From Candidatus Muiribacterium halophilum (GTDB lineage: Bacteria; Muiribacteriota; Muiribacteriia; Muiribacteriales; Muiribacteriaceae): 64,000 bases of DNA. The notes under the pieces are model-generated. The model did no database searches and had not been told where the DNA came from. It was given only the letters and a program-made list of their open reading frames with translations. The stretch is from NCBI GenBank assembly GCA_002869225.1, contig PKTG01000130.1:1-64000 (forward strand). Direction: 5' to 3'. Below, piece by piece: positions 26,107 through 34,598 of the stretch; the stretch's first letter is position 1, and every line of letters starts with the position of its first letter. The position numbers and the translations under genes were made by a program.

Positions 26107-26451
26107 ATGATAAAGATCACAGAAGAAATTAAGAACGACATCATCATCGTAAAGATTCAAGGCGAGATAGAAAAAGAAGATGAACAGGAAATTGTTTCTT
26201 TCTTTGACAAAAAGACGGATGAAGGTAATAGAAAGTTTATTATTGACTCCAGTAAGATAGACTATCTTGGCAGTTCTACACTTGGTGTATTCTCTAAGAT
26301 CTATCAAAAAACCTGTAACTCTGGTGGAAAGATCATATTTGCTGACCTATCCATGTTTGTAAAAAAAATATTTAAGATAACAACTTTTGATAAATTTTTT
26401 AATATTAAATATAGCGTAGAAGATGCTATTTCTGAATTAAAGAACTTTTAA
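26107..26451 (+). CDS. STAS-domain anti-sigma factor antagonist
   Basis: 114 residues of the SpoIIAA/RsbV type: IIIVKIQGEIEKEDEQEI, a central FIIDSSKIDYLGSSTLGVF with serines in the position of the phosphorylated Ser, then GGKIIFADLSMFVKKIF. It works by partner switching: unphosphorylated antagonist releases a sigma factor or other target from an anti-sigma kinase. The matching SpoIIE-type phosphatase is likely the gene at 35340-37571. It is transcribed alone on the plus strand and meets the glycosyltransferase gene tail to tail with a 4-bp overlap. Confidence 0.88.
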   Translation: MIKITEEIKNDIIIVKIQGEIEKEDEQEIVSFFDKKTDEGNRKFIIDSSKIDYLGSSTLGVFSKIYQKTCNSGGKIIFADLSMFVKKIFKITTFDKFFNIKYSVEDAISELKNF

Positions 26452-27161
26452 ATATCTCTATATTTTTCTGTTGATATCCTAAAAAAGGTAACAATAGATA
26501 CTATGAAATTTATTAATGCATCTTTAAAAGAAGTATTAGTTCTGTAATGTCTAAATCTTGATCTCTTAGAATTATCTATTTTATATCCTTTAAGCGAGCA
26601 AAGTACAGCAAGTTCCTGAGCACATGAATACCTTATTCCTTTGAAAATCGGTTCAATATTTTTCATCATTTCAGGTGACATTATCCTATATCCAGTCTCT
26701 ACATCAAAAAAAGACTTCCCTGTAATTATACTAGTCCAAAGACTAAAGATCCTATTTCCAATCTTTTTATATAGAGGATAAACTCCCATTATTCTTCCTA
26801 TTAAAAGAAAATCAACTTCCATAGTCTGATAATAAGTTATATATTTTTCAAGCTTTGTAAGATCATGCTGGTAATCTCCATCGATTGTGATTAGAGGACC
26901 TTTATAGTCTATTTTATTTATATATCTAAATCCAATTTTTAAAGCTCCTCCCAAACAGGTATTCTTTTTTAAAGAAAGTATTTTAAAATTTTTCTTTTTC
27001 AGCTTTCTCAAAAAATCAAGACTACCATCGACCGAAGCATCATCAACAAATACAGCAAGATCTGAATCGTCCATATAAACATATAAATCTTTTGTTAATT
27101 CAGGCAAATGCTCTATTTCATTATAAACCGGAATCAGAAAAATTCTTCTATAATCATTCAT
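26448..27161 (-). CDS. Family 2 glycosyltransferase
   Basis: 237 residues with a GT-A fold: RRIFLIPVYNEIEHLPELT, the nucleotide-sugar DxD region LAVFVDDASVDGSLDFL, and ITIDGDYQHDLTKLEKYI (TIDGDxQH, as in dolichyl/undecaprenyl-phosphate mannosyl- and glucosyltransferases). DVETGYRIMSPEMMK follows. It lacks the C-terminal transmembrane helices of ArnC/DPM-type proteins. It probably transfers sugar to undecaprenyl phosphate, supplying the adjacent membrane glycosyltransferase. It starts 4 bp after that gene's stop; AAGG overlapping the stop serves as ribosome binding site. Confidence 0.88.
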   Translation of the reverse strand: MNDYRRIFLIPVYNEIEHLPELTKDLYVYMDDSDLAVFVDDASVDGSLDFLRKLKKKNFKILSLKKNTCLGGALKIGFRYINKIDYKGPLITIDGDYQHDLTKLEKYITYYQTMEVDFLLIGRIMGVYPLYKKIGNRIFSLWTSIITGKSFFDVETGYRIMSPEMMKNIEPIFKGIRYSCAQELAVLCSLKGYKIDNSKRSRFRHYRTNTSFKDALINFIVSIVTFFRISTEKYRDI

Positions 27162-27165
27162 ATAT

Positions 27166-28551
27166 TTACCTTTTTATATAATAAAGAGAATATTTTCTTC
27201 CCTCAAATACTCTTTTTATATTATATTTAAAAAAATTTTCAAACCCGTTTTTATTTATATAGTATTTAAAATTATTATTTGTAAATAAATAAGCTTTATT
27301 TTCGTCAATAGTATCATCAAGTATATAAAACTTTCTTTTATAAGCAATCTTTAAAAGATTTGCCTCATCATATTTACCTTTATACTCAGGACTATAAGAA
27401 TAGAGTTTTGCAGGATTTTTTGAAATAATATCATTTATCTTTGAGATCTCATCAGGAAATTGAGAATATATTATAAAAAAACCGTGTATATATAAAAATA
27501 TCAAAATCGTTAAAACACAATATTTAAACTTGTTTTCTTTTATAATTAGTATTAACAAATATACTAAAGGGAATATTAGATTAGTTAACCTATTTGCCTC
27601 AAAAAAAATAATATTATTTGATTTAAGATAATATAAAGACAAGATATAGAAAGAAAATATGAAACCCAACATAGTGATCGCAACTGCATTTCTTTTCAAA
27701 CCATAGTAAATAAATACAAAAAGTACAAATATTCCTGAAAAAATATCAATATTTATTTGACTGGTATCCGTTCCGTATATCTGAGGCCTTGAAAGTATTT
27801 TCCCAATTGTGGCAAAAAAATATTTTATAGAATATGCGTTTGTTATTTTTGAAAAACTTGAAGATATATATTCACTTTCTCCTCTTACAAAAACATTTTT
27901 TTGAAATATATTGTTAAGATTCAGGAAAATTGAAAAAGAGATAATAAGCAAAAATATAATAATAATTTTTTTATGTTTTCTGTCTCTTCTAATCAAAAAA
28001 TAAAATGTAATAAAAAACAAAGAAAAGTAATGTGTGAAAACAGCCATTATCAAACTTAATACCTGTTTTATTTTTTTCTTTTTTTTATTTATAAGGTTGT
28101 CATACAGAGCATATATAAGAAAAAAACTCATAAAAATATATTTAGAAGAGATAGCTACCTCATACAATAAAAAAGGATTTAAAAGCAAAAGAATATCAAA
28201 AAATAAGAAAAGGATCTTATTATTAAATTTTTCCAGAATAATCTGTCTTAATAAGATAAACGTGCATAAAAACAAAAAAACCGATAATAGTCTGAAAAAT
28301 ATTAGCCCACCTGTTATTTTAAAAGCTATAGCTCTTAAAAGAAAATAAACCGGTGAATGATCACCATGTTTCATTACAAGAATAAGCGGAGTAATATCAC
28401 CGTGAAATACTTTTTCCATATCAAACCTATAATAAGATGATATCTCATCGGAAATAAAATCCCCCTTAAAAACTAAGACCATCAGGATTATAATTGATAA
28501 AGATAAAACAATCTTATTGATTAGCTCTAATCTTTTTATAAAGTTATACAT
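27166..28551 (-). CDS. Membrane glycosyltransferase of the GT39/ArnT type
   Basis: 461 residues with roughly ten to twelve transmembrane segments. The first external loop has SSYYRFDMEKVFHGDITPL and MKHGDHSPVYFLLRAIAF, the acidic-residue arrangement used by polyprenyl-phosphate-dependent glycosyltransferases. A soluble C-terminal part (about 370-461) is AT-rich and poorly conserved. It probably moves a lipid-linked sugar onto protein or glycolipid outside the cytoplasmic membrane. The downstream GT2 would make the donor. Acceptor unknown. It is the first gene of the pair. Confidence 0.8.
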   Translation of the reverse strand: MYNFIKRLELINKIVLSLSIIILMVLVFKGDFISDEISSYYRFDMEKVFHGDITPLILVMKHGDHSPVYFLLRAIAFKITGGLIFFRLLSVFLFLCTFILLRQIILEKFNNKILFLFFDILLLLNPFLLYEVAISSKYIFMSFFLIYALYDNLINKKKKKIKQVLSLIMAVFTHYFSLFFITFYFLIRRDRKHKKIIIIFLLIISFSIFLNLNNIFQKNVFVRGESEYISSSFSKITNAYSIKYFFATIGKILSRPQIYGTDTSQINIDIFSGIFVLFVFIYYGLKRNAVAITMLGFIFSFYILSLYYLKSNNIIFFEANRLTNLIFPLVYLLILIIKENKFKYCVLTILIFLYIHGFFIIYSQFPDEISKINDIISKNPAKLYSYSPEYKGKYDEANLLKIAYKRKFYILDDTIDENKAYLFTNNNFKYYINKNGFENFFKYNIKRVFEGRKYSLYYIKR

Positions 28552-28589
28552 ATTGTCATTATCTCAATAACTATAAATCATAGTCAAAT

Positions 28590-28680
28590 AATTTTACGTT
28601 TAGACGTTGGGACGTAACGTACTTCTTCAACGTCCTAACGTTATTACCGGATGCCTTAAAGTCCCGAAAGACTATTACCG
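28590..28680. repeat. ACGTT-type repeat and hairpin between divergent genes
   Basis: CGTTGGGACGT (28605-28615) pairs with ACGTCCTAACG (28630-28640), 10 of 11 positions. ATTACCGGATGCC and ATTACCGATATG then repeat. The ACG words recur at about 7-base spacing, as in the heptad islands, but the sequence is a different family. It sits between the membrane glycosyltransferase and the amidase, which are divergent. Confidence 0.5.
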
Positions 28681-28692
28681 ATATGTCTTTGT

Positions 28693-29973
28693 ATGAAAAA
28701 ATTATATATTTTGGCTATTATTACTATATTTTTCACATCTTTATTTGCTCTTAATCAGGTAGATAATTTTAAAGTATGGGATACTGGCCAGGAAGGTGTT
28801 TATAGAATCACTCTGGACTGCAAGGAATCTCCTGATATTAAAGAGTTAAACTCAGGTTCTAAAAAGTATCTTATTCTTAATATTAAAGATTCTATTTTTA
28901 AAAAGAGCTCAGAGAGTTTCAGAATGAAACACCACGGTATAGAGTATTTTAAATTAGTTCAGTTTGATAAAAAAACCGTAAGATTAGTTGCAAAGATCAC
29001 AAAAGAATATCAGACAAAGTTTTTAATCATGCAAAAAAACAGTTCTTTTCCATATAGGATAATAATAGATTATAAACAAAAAGATATAGCTTGCGATATA
29101 GCTACAGGTCTTCCGACAATTGTGATAGACCCAGGCCATGGTGGAAAAGACTCCGGCGCAATAGGTACAAAAGGAACTTACGAGAAAGATATAGTTCTTG
29201 ATATTGCTAAACAACTTGAAAAGAAGTTATGGCAATCCGGAAGAGTCAATCCTGTTCTTACTCGAGAAGATGATACCTTTGTTGGCCTTAGAAATCGTGT
29301 AAGCCTAACCGAGAATAAAAACGCTGTTTTATTTTTATCTATACATAATAATGCTGAGCCGACCGGAAGAGCAAGAGGATACAGAGTATATGTTCTTGAT
29401 GAAAATGGAAAGTCTGGAAAGACTCATGATATTGTTGCAAGTGCAGAAAACAAATCTTTTGAGATGTTTGAAGATATAAATGATGTAAAAAAAATGGATA
29501 AAAACGTCTTAGGTATTCTTGCTGATATTAAACTTAATCAGACTATTGCGAAGAGTATGCGTCTTGGTAATTTAGTGATCGATAGTTTTAAAAACGAGTT
29601 TTCAAATGTAGATATAGAAATAAGAAGAGCCCCTTTTCATGTGCTTAAACTTGCTGGTATTCCAGGAGTTTTATTTGAAGCAGGTTTCATTACTAACAAA
29701 TATGATGAAAGACTATTGAAAAATGTCTTTTATCGTGAAAAAGTTGCTGAAGTTTTAAAAAGATCAATAATGTCCTATTTGACAGATAATAAATTGATAG
29801 CATGTGAACTGGAATCAAATAATCTACCGGAATATTATAAAGTAAAACCTGGTGATACTTTAATACATATAGCAAAAAGATTCTCTATAGACCTGAAAAA
29901 ACTTCAAAAAGTAAATAATATTGAAAACCCATCACGAATAATGGTTGGTATGAAACTAAGAATAGTAGAATAA
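28693..29973 (+). CDS. N-acetylmuramoyl-L-alanine amidase (AMIN, Amidase_3, LysM)
   Basis: 426 residues: signal peptide (MKKLYILAIITIFFTSLFA), AMIN domain (about 22-115), Amidase_3 catalytic domain (about 145-365) and C-terminal LysM (about 380-426, YYKVKPGDTLIHIAKRFSI). Zinc ligands and catalytic residues are visible in VIDPGHGGKDSGA, GTYEKDIVLDIA, LSIHNNAEPTG and GVLFEAGFITN. It cleaves the peptide stem from peptidoglycan glycan strands, as AmiC does in cell separation. The AMIN and LysM parts direct it to septal peptidoglycan. There is no strong ribosome binding site before the ATG. It is monocistronic and ended by the terminator at 29991. Confidence 0.94.
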   Translation: MKKLYILAIITIFFTSLFALNQVDNFKVWDTGQEGVYRITLDCKESPDIKELNSGSKKYLILNIKDSIFKKSSESFRMKHHGIEYFKLVQFDKKTVRLVAKITKEYQTKFLIMQKNSSFPYRIIIDYKQKDIACDIATGLPTIVIDPGHGGKDSGAIGTKGTYEKDIVLDIAKQLEKKLWQSGRVNPVLTREDDTFVGLRNRVSLTENKNAVLFLSIHNNAEPTGRARGYRVYVLDENGKSGKTHDIVASAENKSFEMFEDINDVKKMDKNVLGILADIKLNQTIAKSMRLGNLVIDSFKNEFSNVDIEIRRAPFHVLKLAGIPGVLFEAGFITNKYDERLLKNVFYREKVAEVLKRSIMSYLTDNKLIACELESNNLPEYYKVKPGDTLIHIAKRFSIDLKKLQKVNNIENPSRIMVGMKLRIVE

Positions 29974-29990
29974 TTTTTGGAATGAATATA

Positions 29991-30023
29991 AAAAAAGAGC
30001 CTCATGATAAGGCTCTTTTTTTT
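29991..30023. terminator. Bidirectional intrinsic terminator between convergent genes
   Basis: GAGCCT (29997-30002) and AGGCTC (30010-30015) with A6 and T8 flanks. It serves both the plus-strand amidase gene and the minus-strand DUF1858 gene. Confidence 0.9.
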
Positions 30024-30036
30024 ATTTTTTAAAATT

Positions 30037-30237
30037 TCACTTAGTTTTTTCTATAGCTTCATTAGCATCTTTTAAAAAAGCTTCTACACTTATTCCATGT
30101 GCATTTAACCCTTGTTCTACCGTTTCAAACTGTGCAGCCATACACCCAAGACAACCTAATCCATATTTCTGGAAAACAGGTATAATCTCCGGATGGTTTT
30201 GAGCAGCTTCAATGATAGGTGTATCTTTCTTAATCAT
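30037..30237 (-). CDS. DUF1858 small redox-disulfide protein
   Basis: 66 residues: KKDTPIIEAAQNHPEII, then PVFQKYGLGCLGCMAAQFE with the CxxC pair, then a helical tail. This is the DUF1858 domain (also called hybrid-cluster-protein-associated redox disulfide domain), common in anaerobes. The CxxC suggests a thiol-redox or metal-binding role. It is co-transcribed with a 52-residue coiled-coil protein just upstream: GGAGG of this gene directly follows that protein's stop codon. Confidence 0.88.
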   Translation of the reverse strand: MIKKDTPIIEAAQNHPEIIPVFQKYGLGCLGCMAAQFETVEQGLNAHGISVEAFLKDANEAIEKTK

Positions 30238-30248
30238 ACTATGTCCTC

Positions 30249-30407
30249 CTATGCTTCTAATTCGTTTACTTTCACTTGTTTTTTTGTTTTCTGTCCAGTA
30301 TTAACAAATTCAATTACACCAGCTTTGGAAAGAGCGTTGATAAGGACTTTGACAGTTTTATCAAGTTTCTCAACTTTATTTTTAAGATATTTTACGTCCT
30401 TTTCCAT
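30249..30407 (-). CDS. Small coiled-coil protein (52 aa)
   Basis: Short ORF opening MEKDVKYLKNKVEKLDKTVK and ending VKVNELEA. Heptad leucine/valine spacing over residues 7-30 predicts a coiled coil, then AGVIEFVNTG and a basic tail. It has its own promoter (30439-30467), a GGGGGA ribosome binding site 7 bases before the ATG, and a TAG stop that abuts the ribosome binding site of the DUF1858 gene. I do not recognise the family. The clear expression signals make it more than a chance ORF. Confidence 0.72.
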   Translation of the reverse strand: MEKDVKYLKNKVEKLDKTVKVLINALSKAGVIEFVNTGQKTKKQVKVNELEA

Positions 30408-30438
30408 TTAGCATCCCCCTTAATTTCAGTTAGAATTT

Positions 30439-30467
30439 ATTATATCACTTTTTATATTAAATTTCAA
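30439..30467 (-). promoter_or_regulatory. Strong sigma-70 promoter of the coiled-coil/DUF1858 pair
   Basis: Minus strand TTGAAA (30467-30462), a 17-bp spacer and TATAAT (30444-30439), 32 bp before the ATG at 30407. Confidence 0.75.
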
Positions 30468-30482
30468 TAGGTATTATTATAT

Positions 30483-30575
30483 TATGAACAGAAAGTAGGA
30501 AAATGGCAATAGAAAGCAGAAAACCTTTTTTAATGAAGAGTTTGGAGTTGTAAATTGGGAGTGTTGGTTTTATTT
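30483..30575 (-). repeat. Heptad-repeat island 5 (degenerate)
   Basis: GAACAGAAAGTAGG, AGAAAGCAGAAAACC and GGAGTTGTAAATTGGGAG correspond to modules 4, 2 and 1 in reverse orientation, more diverged than other copies. It lies between the DUF1858 promoter and the ppdK terminator. Confidence 0.6.
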
Positions 30576-30593
30576 ACAATAAATAACTTTAAT

Positions 30594-30630
30594 AAAAAAA
30601 AGGCTGCCCCAATGGGCAGCCTTTAGTTTT
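30594..30630. terminator. Intrinsic terminator of the infC-rpmI-rplT-ppdK operon
   Basis: AGGCTGCCC (30601-30609) and GGGCAGCCT (30614-30622) form a 9-bp stem with a 4-base loop; the minus-strand transcript continues into T8. Confidence 0.9.
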
Positions 30631-30639
30631 TATTAAAAC

Positions 30640-33327
30640 TTAAGCTTCTTTAGTCTTACTGTTTAAATCAGCTTTTTTTTTATTCTTTAGAGTTGCCTGT
30701 GCAGCAGCAAGTCTAGCAATCGGTACTCTGAAAGGAGAACAACTTACATAATTAAGTCCGATCTCGTTACAGAATTCTATTGATTCCGGTTCTCCACCAT
30801 GCTCACCACATATTCCAAGAACTAGATCTTTTCTTCTTCTCTTTCCAGATTCAACAGCAAATTTCATAAGTTGACCAACACCTTCCTGGTCAATTGTCTG
30901 GAATGGGTTTCTTGGAAGAACTTTGTTATCTACATAATAAGTAAGGAATTTACCTTCAGCATCATCTCTTGAATAACCAAATGTCATCTGAGTAAGGTCA
31001 TTTGTTCCAAATGAGAAGAACTCAGCATATTCAGCTATTTCATAAGCTGTAAGAGCTGCTCTTGGTATTTCGATCATTGTTCCTACCATATAATGAAGAT
31101 CTACACCATGTTTTTTGATGATTCCATCAACTGTTTCTCTTGTCATGTCATGAAGTATCTTAAGTTCATTCACATGTCCAACAAGAGGTATCATGATTTC
31201 AGGTTTTGGATCTTTTCCTGCTTTTTTAAGTTCACAAGCAGCTTCTATTATAGCTCTTACCTGCATATTGTATATAACCGGGAAGGTAACTCCAAGTCTA
31301 CAACCTCTATGTCCAAGCATAGGGTTGAACTCAGCAAGTGCTACGACTTTCTTAAGAAGTTCTCTTTTTTCTTCAAGAGAAGCTCCAGTTTCGTTTCTTT
31401 CTTCCATTCTTGCGATCTCAACCATAAGTTCTTTCTGATCAGGAAGGAATTCATGTAGTGGAGGATCAAGAAGTCTTACTGTTACAGGAAGACCATCCAT
31501 AGCTTCAAATATTCCATAGAAATCATCTTTCTGGAATGGGAAAAGTCTTTCAACAGCATCTTTTCTTGCTTCATCACTTTCTGAAAGAATCATTTCTCTA
31601 ACGATCGGTATTCTCTTTTCATCAAAGAACATATGTTCAGTTCTACAAAGTCCAATACCTTCAGCACCAAACTTTCTAGCATTTTTAGCATCTTCTGGAG
31701 TATCTGCGTTAGTCCATACACCAAGTCTTTTATTTTCATTAGCCCATGCAAGTAGAGTCTCAAACTCTCCTGAAAGTTCAGGATCAATAGTCTTAACTTT
31801 ACCATCAATTACTTCACCTGTTGTACCATTGATTGTTAACCAATCCATTTTCTTAAGCTGTTTACCGCTTTTTGTTACAGCAGTTTCTGTCTTAAGATCG
31901 ATCTTAAGGTCTTCACAACCAGCAACACAAGCTCTACCCATACCTCTTGCAACAACTGCTGCGTGAGATGTCATTCCACCTCTTGAAGTAAGAATACCTT
32001 TAGCTGCATGCATACCTTCAATATCTTCAGGAGTTGTCTCAGGTCTAACTAGAAGTACAGCTTCACCAGCTTCAGCAAGTTTAGCAGCTTCTGCTGAATC
32101 AAATATGATCTGTCCTGTAGCAGCACCAGGAGATGCCGGAAGACCTTTAGCAACAACATCGATCTTTTCGTTAGGATCGATCATTGGATGAAGTAGCTGA
32201 TTAAGAGCTTCTGGTTCTACTCTTTCAAGAGCTGTCTCTTTTGTTATCATACCTTCGTTAACCATATCAACTGCTATCTTAACAGCTGCCATTCCAGTTC
32301 TTTTACCAGTTCTGGTCTGAAGAAGATATAATTTTCTATCTTCAATTGTAAACTCGAAATCCTGCATATCTTTGAAATGCTGTTCAAGTTTTTCATAAAC
32401 TTCTAAAAGTTCTTCATAAACTTTAGGCATCAAAGGTTTAAGATCATCTATTTTCTTTGGAGTTCTTATACCAGCAACAACATCTTCACCCTGTGCATTA
32501 ATAAGGAATTCTCCGTAATGTTCTTTATTTCCGTTTGAAGGATTTCTTGTAAAGGAAACTCCAGTACCTGAATCTTCACCTTTATTTCCGTATACCATTG
32601 TTTGTACGTTAACTGCAGTACCAAGTTCATCAGGTATTTTATTAAGTCTTCTATAAGTTTTAGCTCTAGGATTATCCCATGAAGAAAATACAGCATTTAT
32701 AGCTCCATAAAGCTGATCTTTAGCATCCTGCGGGAATTCTTTTCCTTTTTCTTTGTTATAAAGTGCTTTATAACCGGATATAACTTCTTTAAGAGCTTCC
32801 GCACTAAGATCCTGGTCAAACTCAGCACCATGTTTTTCTTTAACTGAATCAAGAACTTCTTCAAATTTTGAATGTTCTATTTCGTCTATAACATCTCCAT
32901 ACATCTGTATGAATCTTCTATAACAGTCATATGCAAAAATCGGATTTCCTGTATTAGAAGCAAATGCTTCAACGTTTTTATCATTAAGACCCAAGTTAAG
33001 AACTGTATCCATCATACCAGGCATTGATATCTTAGCACCTGATCTTACTGATACAAGAAGTGGGTCGGTAGCATCACCAAGTTTTTTTCCCATAGCTTTT
33101 TCAAGTTTAGCTAGGTTTTCTTCGATCTCTTCTTTCATTCCGTCTGGATACTGTTTGTTTTTTGAAAAATATCTACAGTTTTCAGTGGTGATAGTGAATC
33201 CTGGAGGTACTGGTAATCCAGCCTTAGCCATTTCCGCAAGGTTAGCACCTTTACCACCTAAAAGATCTTTCATAGTACCGTCGCCGTCTGACATGTTAGC
33301 GCCGAAAAAATATACTTTTTTGCTCAT
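30640..33327 (-). CDS. ppdK: Pyruvate, phosphate dikinase
   Basis: 895 residues, full family length. It interconverts pyruvate, ATP and Pi with PEP, AMP and PPi. The N-terminal nucleotide-binding domain (about 1-340) opens KVYFFGANMSDGDGTMKDLL and GGKGANLAEMAKAGLPVPPG. The swivelling phosphohistidine domain has ILTSRGGMTSHAAVVARG (catalytic His near 455). The C-terminal PEP/pyruvate barrel has GIGLCRTEHMFF, GHRGCRLGV, FSFGTNDLTQMTFG and ICGEHGGEPESI with the catalytic Cys in NYVSCSPFRV. It starts 16 bp after rplT with GGAGG upstream, so it is read from the ribosomal operon. Probably central in glycolysis or gluconeogenesis of an anaerobe (inference). Confidence 0.97.
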   Translation of the reverse strand: MSKKVYFFGANMSDGDGTMKDLLGGKGANLAEMAKAGLPVPPGFTITTENCRYFSKNKQYPDGMKEEIEENLAKLEKAMGKKLGDATDPLLVSVRSGAKISMPGMMDTVLNLGLNDKNVEAFASNTGNPIFAYDCYRRFIQMYGDVIDEIEHSKFEEVLDSVKEKHGAEFDQDLSAEALKEVISGYKALYNKEKGKEFPQDAKDQLYGAINAVFSSWDNPRAKTYRRLNKIPDELGTAVNVQTMVYGNKGEDSGTGVSFTRNPSNGNKEHYGEFLINAQGEDVVAGIRTPKKIDDLKPLMPKVYEELLEVYEKLEQHFKDMQDFEFTIEDRKLYLLQTRTGKRTGMAAVKIAVDMVNEGMITKETALERVEPEALNQLLHPMIDPNEKIDVVAKGLPASPGAATGQIIFDSAEAAKLAEAGEAVLLVRPETTPEDIEGMHAAKGILTSRGGMTSHAAVVARGMGRACVAGCEDLKIDLKTETAVTKSGKQLKKMDWLTINGTTGEVIDGKVKTIDPELSGEFETLLAWANENKRLGVWTNADTPEDAKNARKFGAEGIGLCRTEHMFFDEKRIPIVREMILSESDEARKDAVERLFPFQKDDFYGIFEAMDGLPVTVRLLDPPLHEFLPDQKELMVEIARMEERNETGASLEEKRELLKKVVALAEFNPMLGHRGCRLGVTFPVIYNMQVRAIIEAACELKKAGKDPKPEIMIPLVGHVNELKILHDMTRETVDGIIKKHGVDLHYMVGTMIEIPRAALTAYEIAEYAEFFSFGTNDLTQMTFGYSRDDAEGKFLTYYVDNKVLPRNPFQTIDQEGVGQLMKFAVESGKRRRKDLVLGICGEHGGEPESIEFCNEIGLNYVSCSPFRVPIARLAAAQATLKNKKKADLNSKTKEA

Positions 33328-33343
33328 TCCACCCTCCTGAGGT

Positions 33344-33694
33344 TTATAGTGATTTTACTCTTTCTACGATCTGTCCAAATGCTTTTTCATCGTTTACTGC
33401 AAGTTCAGCAAGCATTTTTCTATTAATATCGATATTAGCTTTTTTTAGTCCGTTCATAAATCTTGAATAAGAGATTCCATATTTTCTAGCAGCAATATTG
33501 ATTCTAGTGATCCATAGTTTTCTGAATTCTCTCTTTTTAGTCTTTCTGTCTCTATATGAATATGATAGAGATTTCATTACCGCTTCGTTAGCTACCTTAA
33601 GAAGATTCTTTCTGGCAAGCCTGAAGCCTTTTGCTCTTTTAAATAATTTCTTCTTTCTTTTTCTTGATATTAATGCTCTTTTTACTCTTGGCAT
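33344..33694 (-). CDS. rplT: Ribosomal protein bL20
   Basis: 116 residues, standard L20: [57 protein letters not shown] and [16 protein letters not shown]. It is an early 23S rRNA-binding assembly protein and in many bacteria the autorepressor of infC-rpmI-rplT operons. It lies 15 bp after rpmI and 16 bp before ppdK. Confidence 0.98.
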   Translation of the reverse strand: MPRVKRALISRKRKKKLFKRAKGFRLARKNLLKVANEAVMKSLSYSYRDRKTKKREFRKLWITRINIAARKYGISYSRFMNGLKKANIDINRKMLAELAVNDEKAFGQIVERVKSL

Positions 33695-33709
33695 GTTCTC
33701 CTCCTATAA

Positions 33710-33907
33710 TTAAGCTTCAAGCAACATTCGCTTCATTGTTCTTTCAAGTGATTTACCGACAATTATTGATTTTCTGAGTCTTCTTTTTCTTTTTCTAGAT
33801 TTTTTTGTAAGGATATGACTCTTTCCTTCTTTCATTCTTTTGATCTTTCCACTACCTGTAATTTTGAGCCTTTTCATAGCTCCTCTTCTTGATTTCATTT
33901 TAGGCAT
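33710..33907 (-). CDS. rpmI: Ribosomal protein bL35
   Basis: 65 residues: [37 protein letters not shown] and [16 protein letters not shown]. Basic small large-subunit protein in the canonical order infC-rpmI-rplT. AGGAGG precedes the start, 26 bp after the infC stop. Confidence 0.97.
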   Translation of the reverse strand: MPKMKSRRGAMKRLKITGSGKIKRMKEGKSHILTKKSRKRKRRLRKSIIVGKSLERTMKRMLLEA

Positions 33908-33933
33908 GATCTATTTCCTCCTAATGGTTTTTT

Positions 33934-34446
33934 TTACGCTTCTGGTGTTACCTCAAGTAGGTATAACCTTTTACCTTTATTTATATTTTTTTCCACTTTA
34001 CCAAAATCCTCAAGTTCCTGACCTATTCTGTCAAGAAGCTCTTCACCCTGCTCTTTATACGCATTCTGTCTTCCACGAAAACGCATATTGAATCTAACTT
34101 TATCACCTTTTTTTAAAAATTTTATAGCTCTGTTGATTTTAATATTGAGATCATGATCTTCAATATTAGGTCTTAGCCGTATTTCTTTTACATTAACTAT
34201 TTTCTGTTTTTTTCTAGCTTCTTTTTATTTCTTTTCCTGTTCATACTTGAACTTAGAATAGTTAATGATCTTACATACAGGCGGTTTAGCCTTTGGAGCT
34301 ATCTCAACAAGATCCAAACCATTTTCTTCAGCATCTTCGATCGCCTTGTTAATTGGCACTACTCCAACTTGTTCTCCTTCAGCCCCAATAAGTCTGACTT
34401 CTGTAGCAGTAATTTCTTCGTTAATACGGTAACTAACCTTTTTAAT
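33934..34446 (-). pseudogene. infC: Translation initiation factor IF-3, interrupted by one in-frame TAA
   Basis: The reading frame from ATT at 34446 (preceded by GGAGGTGGG) encodes an N-terminal domain [20 protein letters not shown] to [10 protein letters not shown], then TAA at 34227-34225. The same frame continues KEARKKQKIVNVKEIRLRP, MRFRGRQNAYKEQG and GKRLYLLEVTPEA to TAA at 33934. Both halves are well conserved, and only one codon separates an intact 170-codon IF-3. The stop sits at the flexible linker, where homologues usually have Glu or Lys. An ATT start is the known self-regulated start of enterobacterial infC. IF-3 is essential, so expect a sequence error, a functional split protein, readthrough, or a second infC. 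Marked pseudogene only for the interruption. Confidence 0.8.
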
Positions 34447-34465
34447 AACCCACCTCCAAAATTTT

Positions 34466-34501
34466 TAAAATAAAAAAACGGGCAGTAAAAACTACCCGTT
34501 T
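34466..34501 (-). terminator. Attenuator-like intrinsic terminator just upstream of infC
   Basis: ACGGGCAGT (34478-34486) and ACTACCCGT (34491-34499) form a stem with one mismatch. The minus-strand transcript then reads T7ATTTT, and infC's GGAGG follows within about 10 bases. A terminator inside the leader, after the promoter at 34599-34627, implies attenuation of the infC operon. Confidence 0.75.
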
Positions 34502-34598
34502 CATTAAATATATAATATACTAATATTCAATCTATTTACCATTAACGCACCTCATGGGCACTAGTGGTGAGAAACAGGCTGTTTCTTCTTGTGTCTGC
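34502..34598 (-). promoter_or_regulatory. Structured leader of the infC-rpmI-rplT-ppdK operon
   Basis: The minus-strand leader contains GAAACAGCCTGTTTC (self-complementary GAAAC/GTTTC) followed by CTCACCACTAGTGCCCATGAG, which can fold CTCA/TGAG, and then the terminator hairpin. This layout fits an L20- or IF3-responsive leader known from other phyla, but I cannot match it to a specific Rfam family by eye. Confidence 0.5.
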
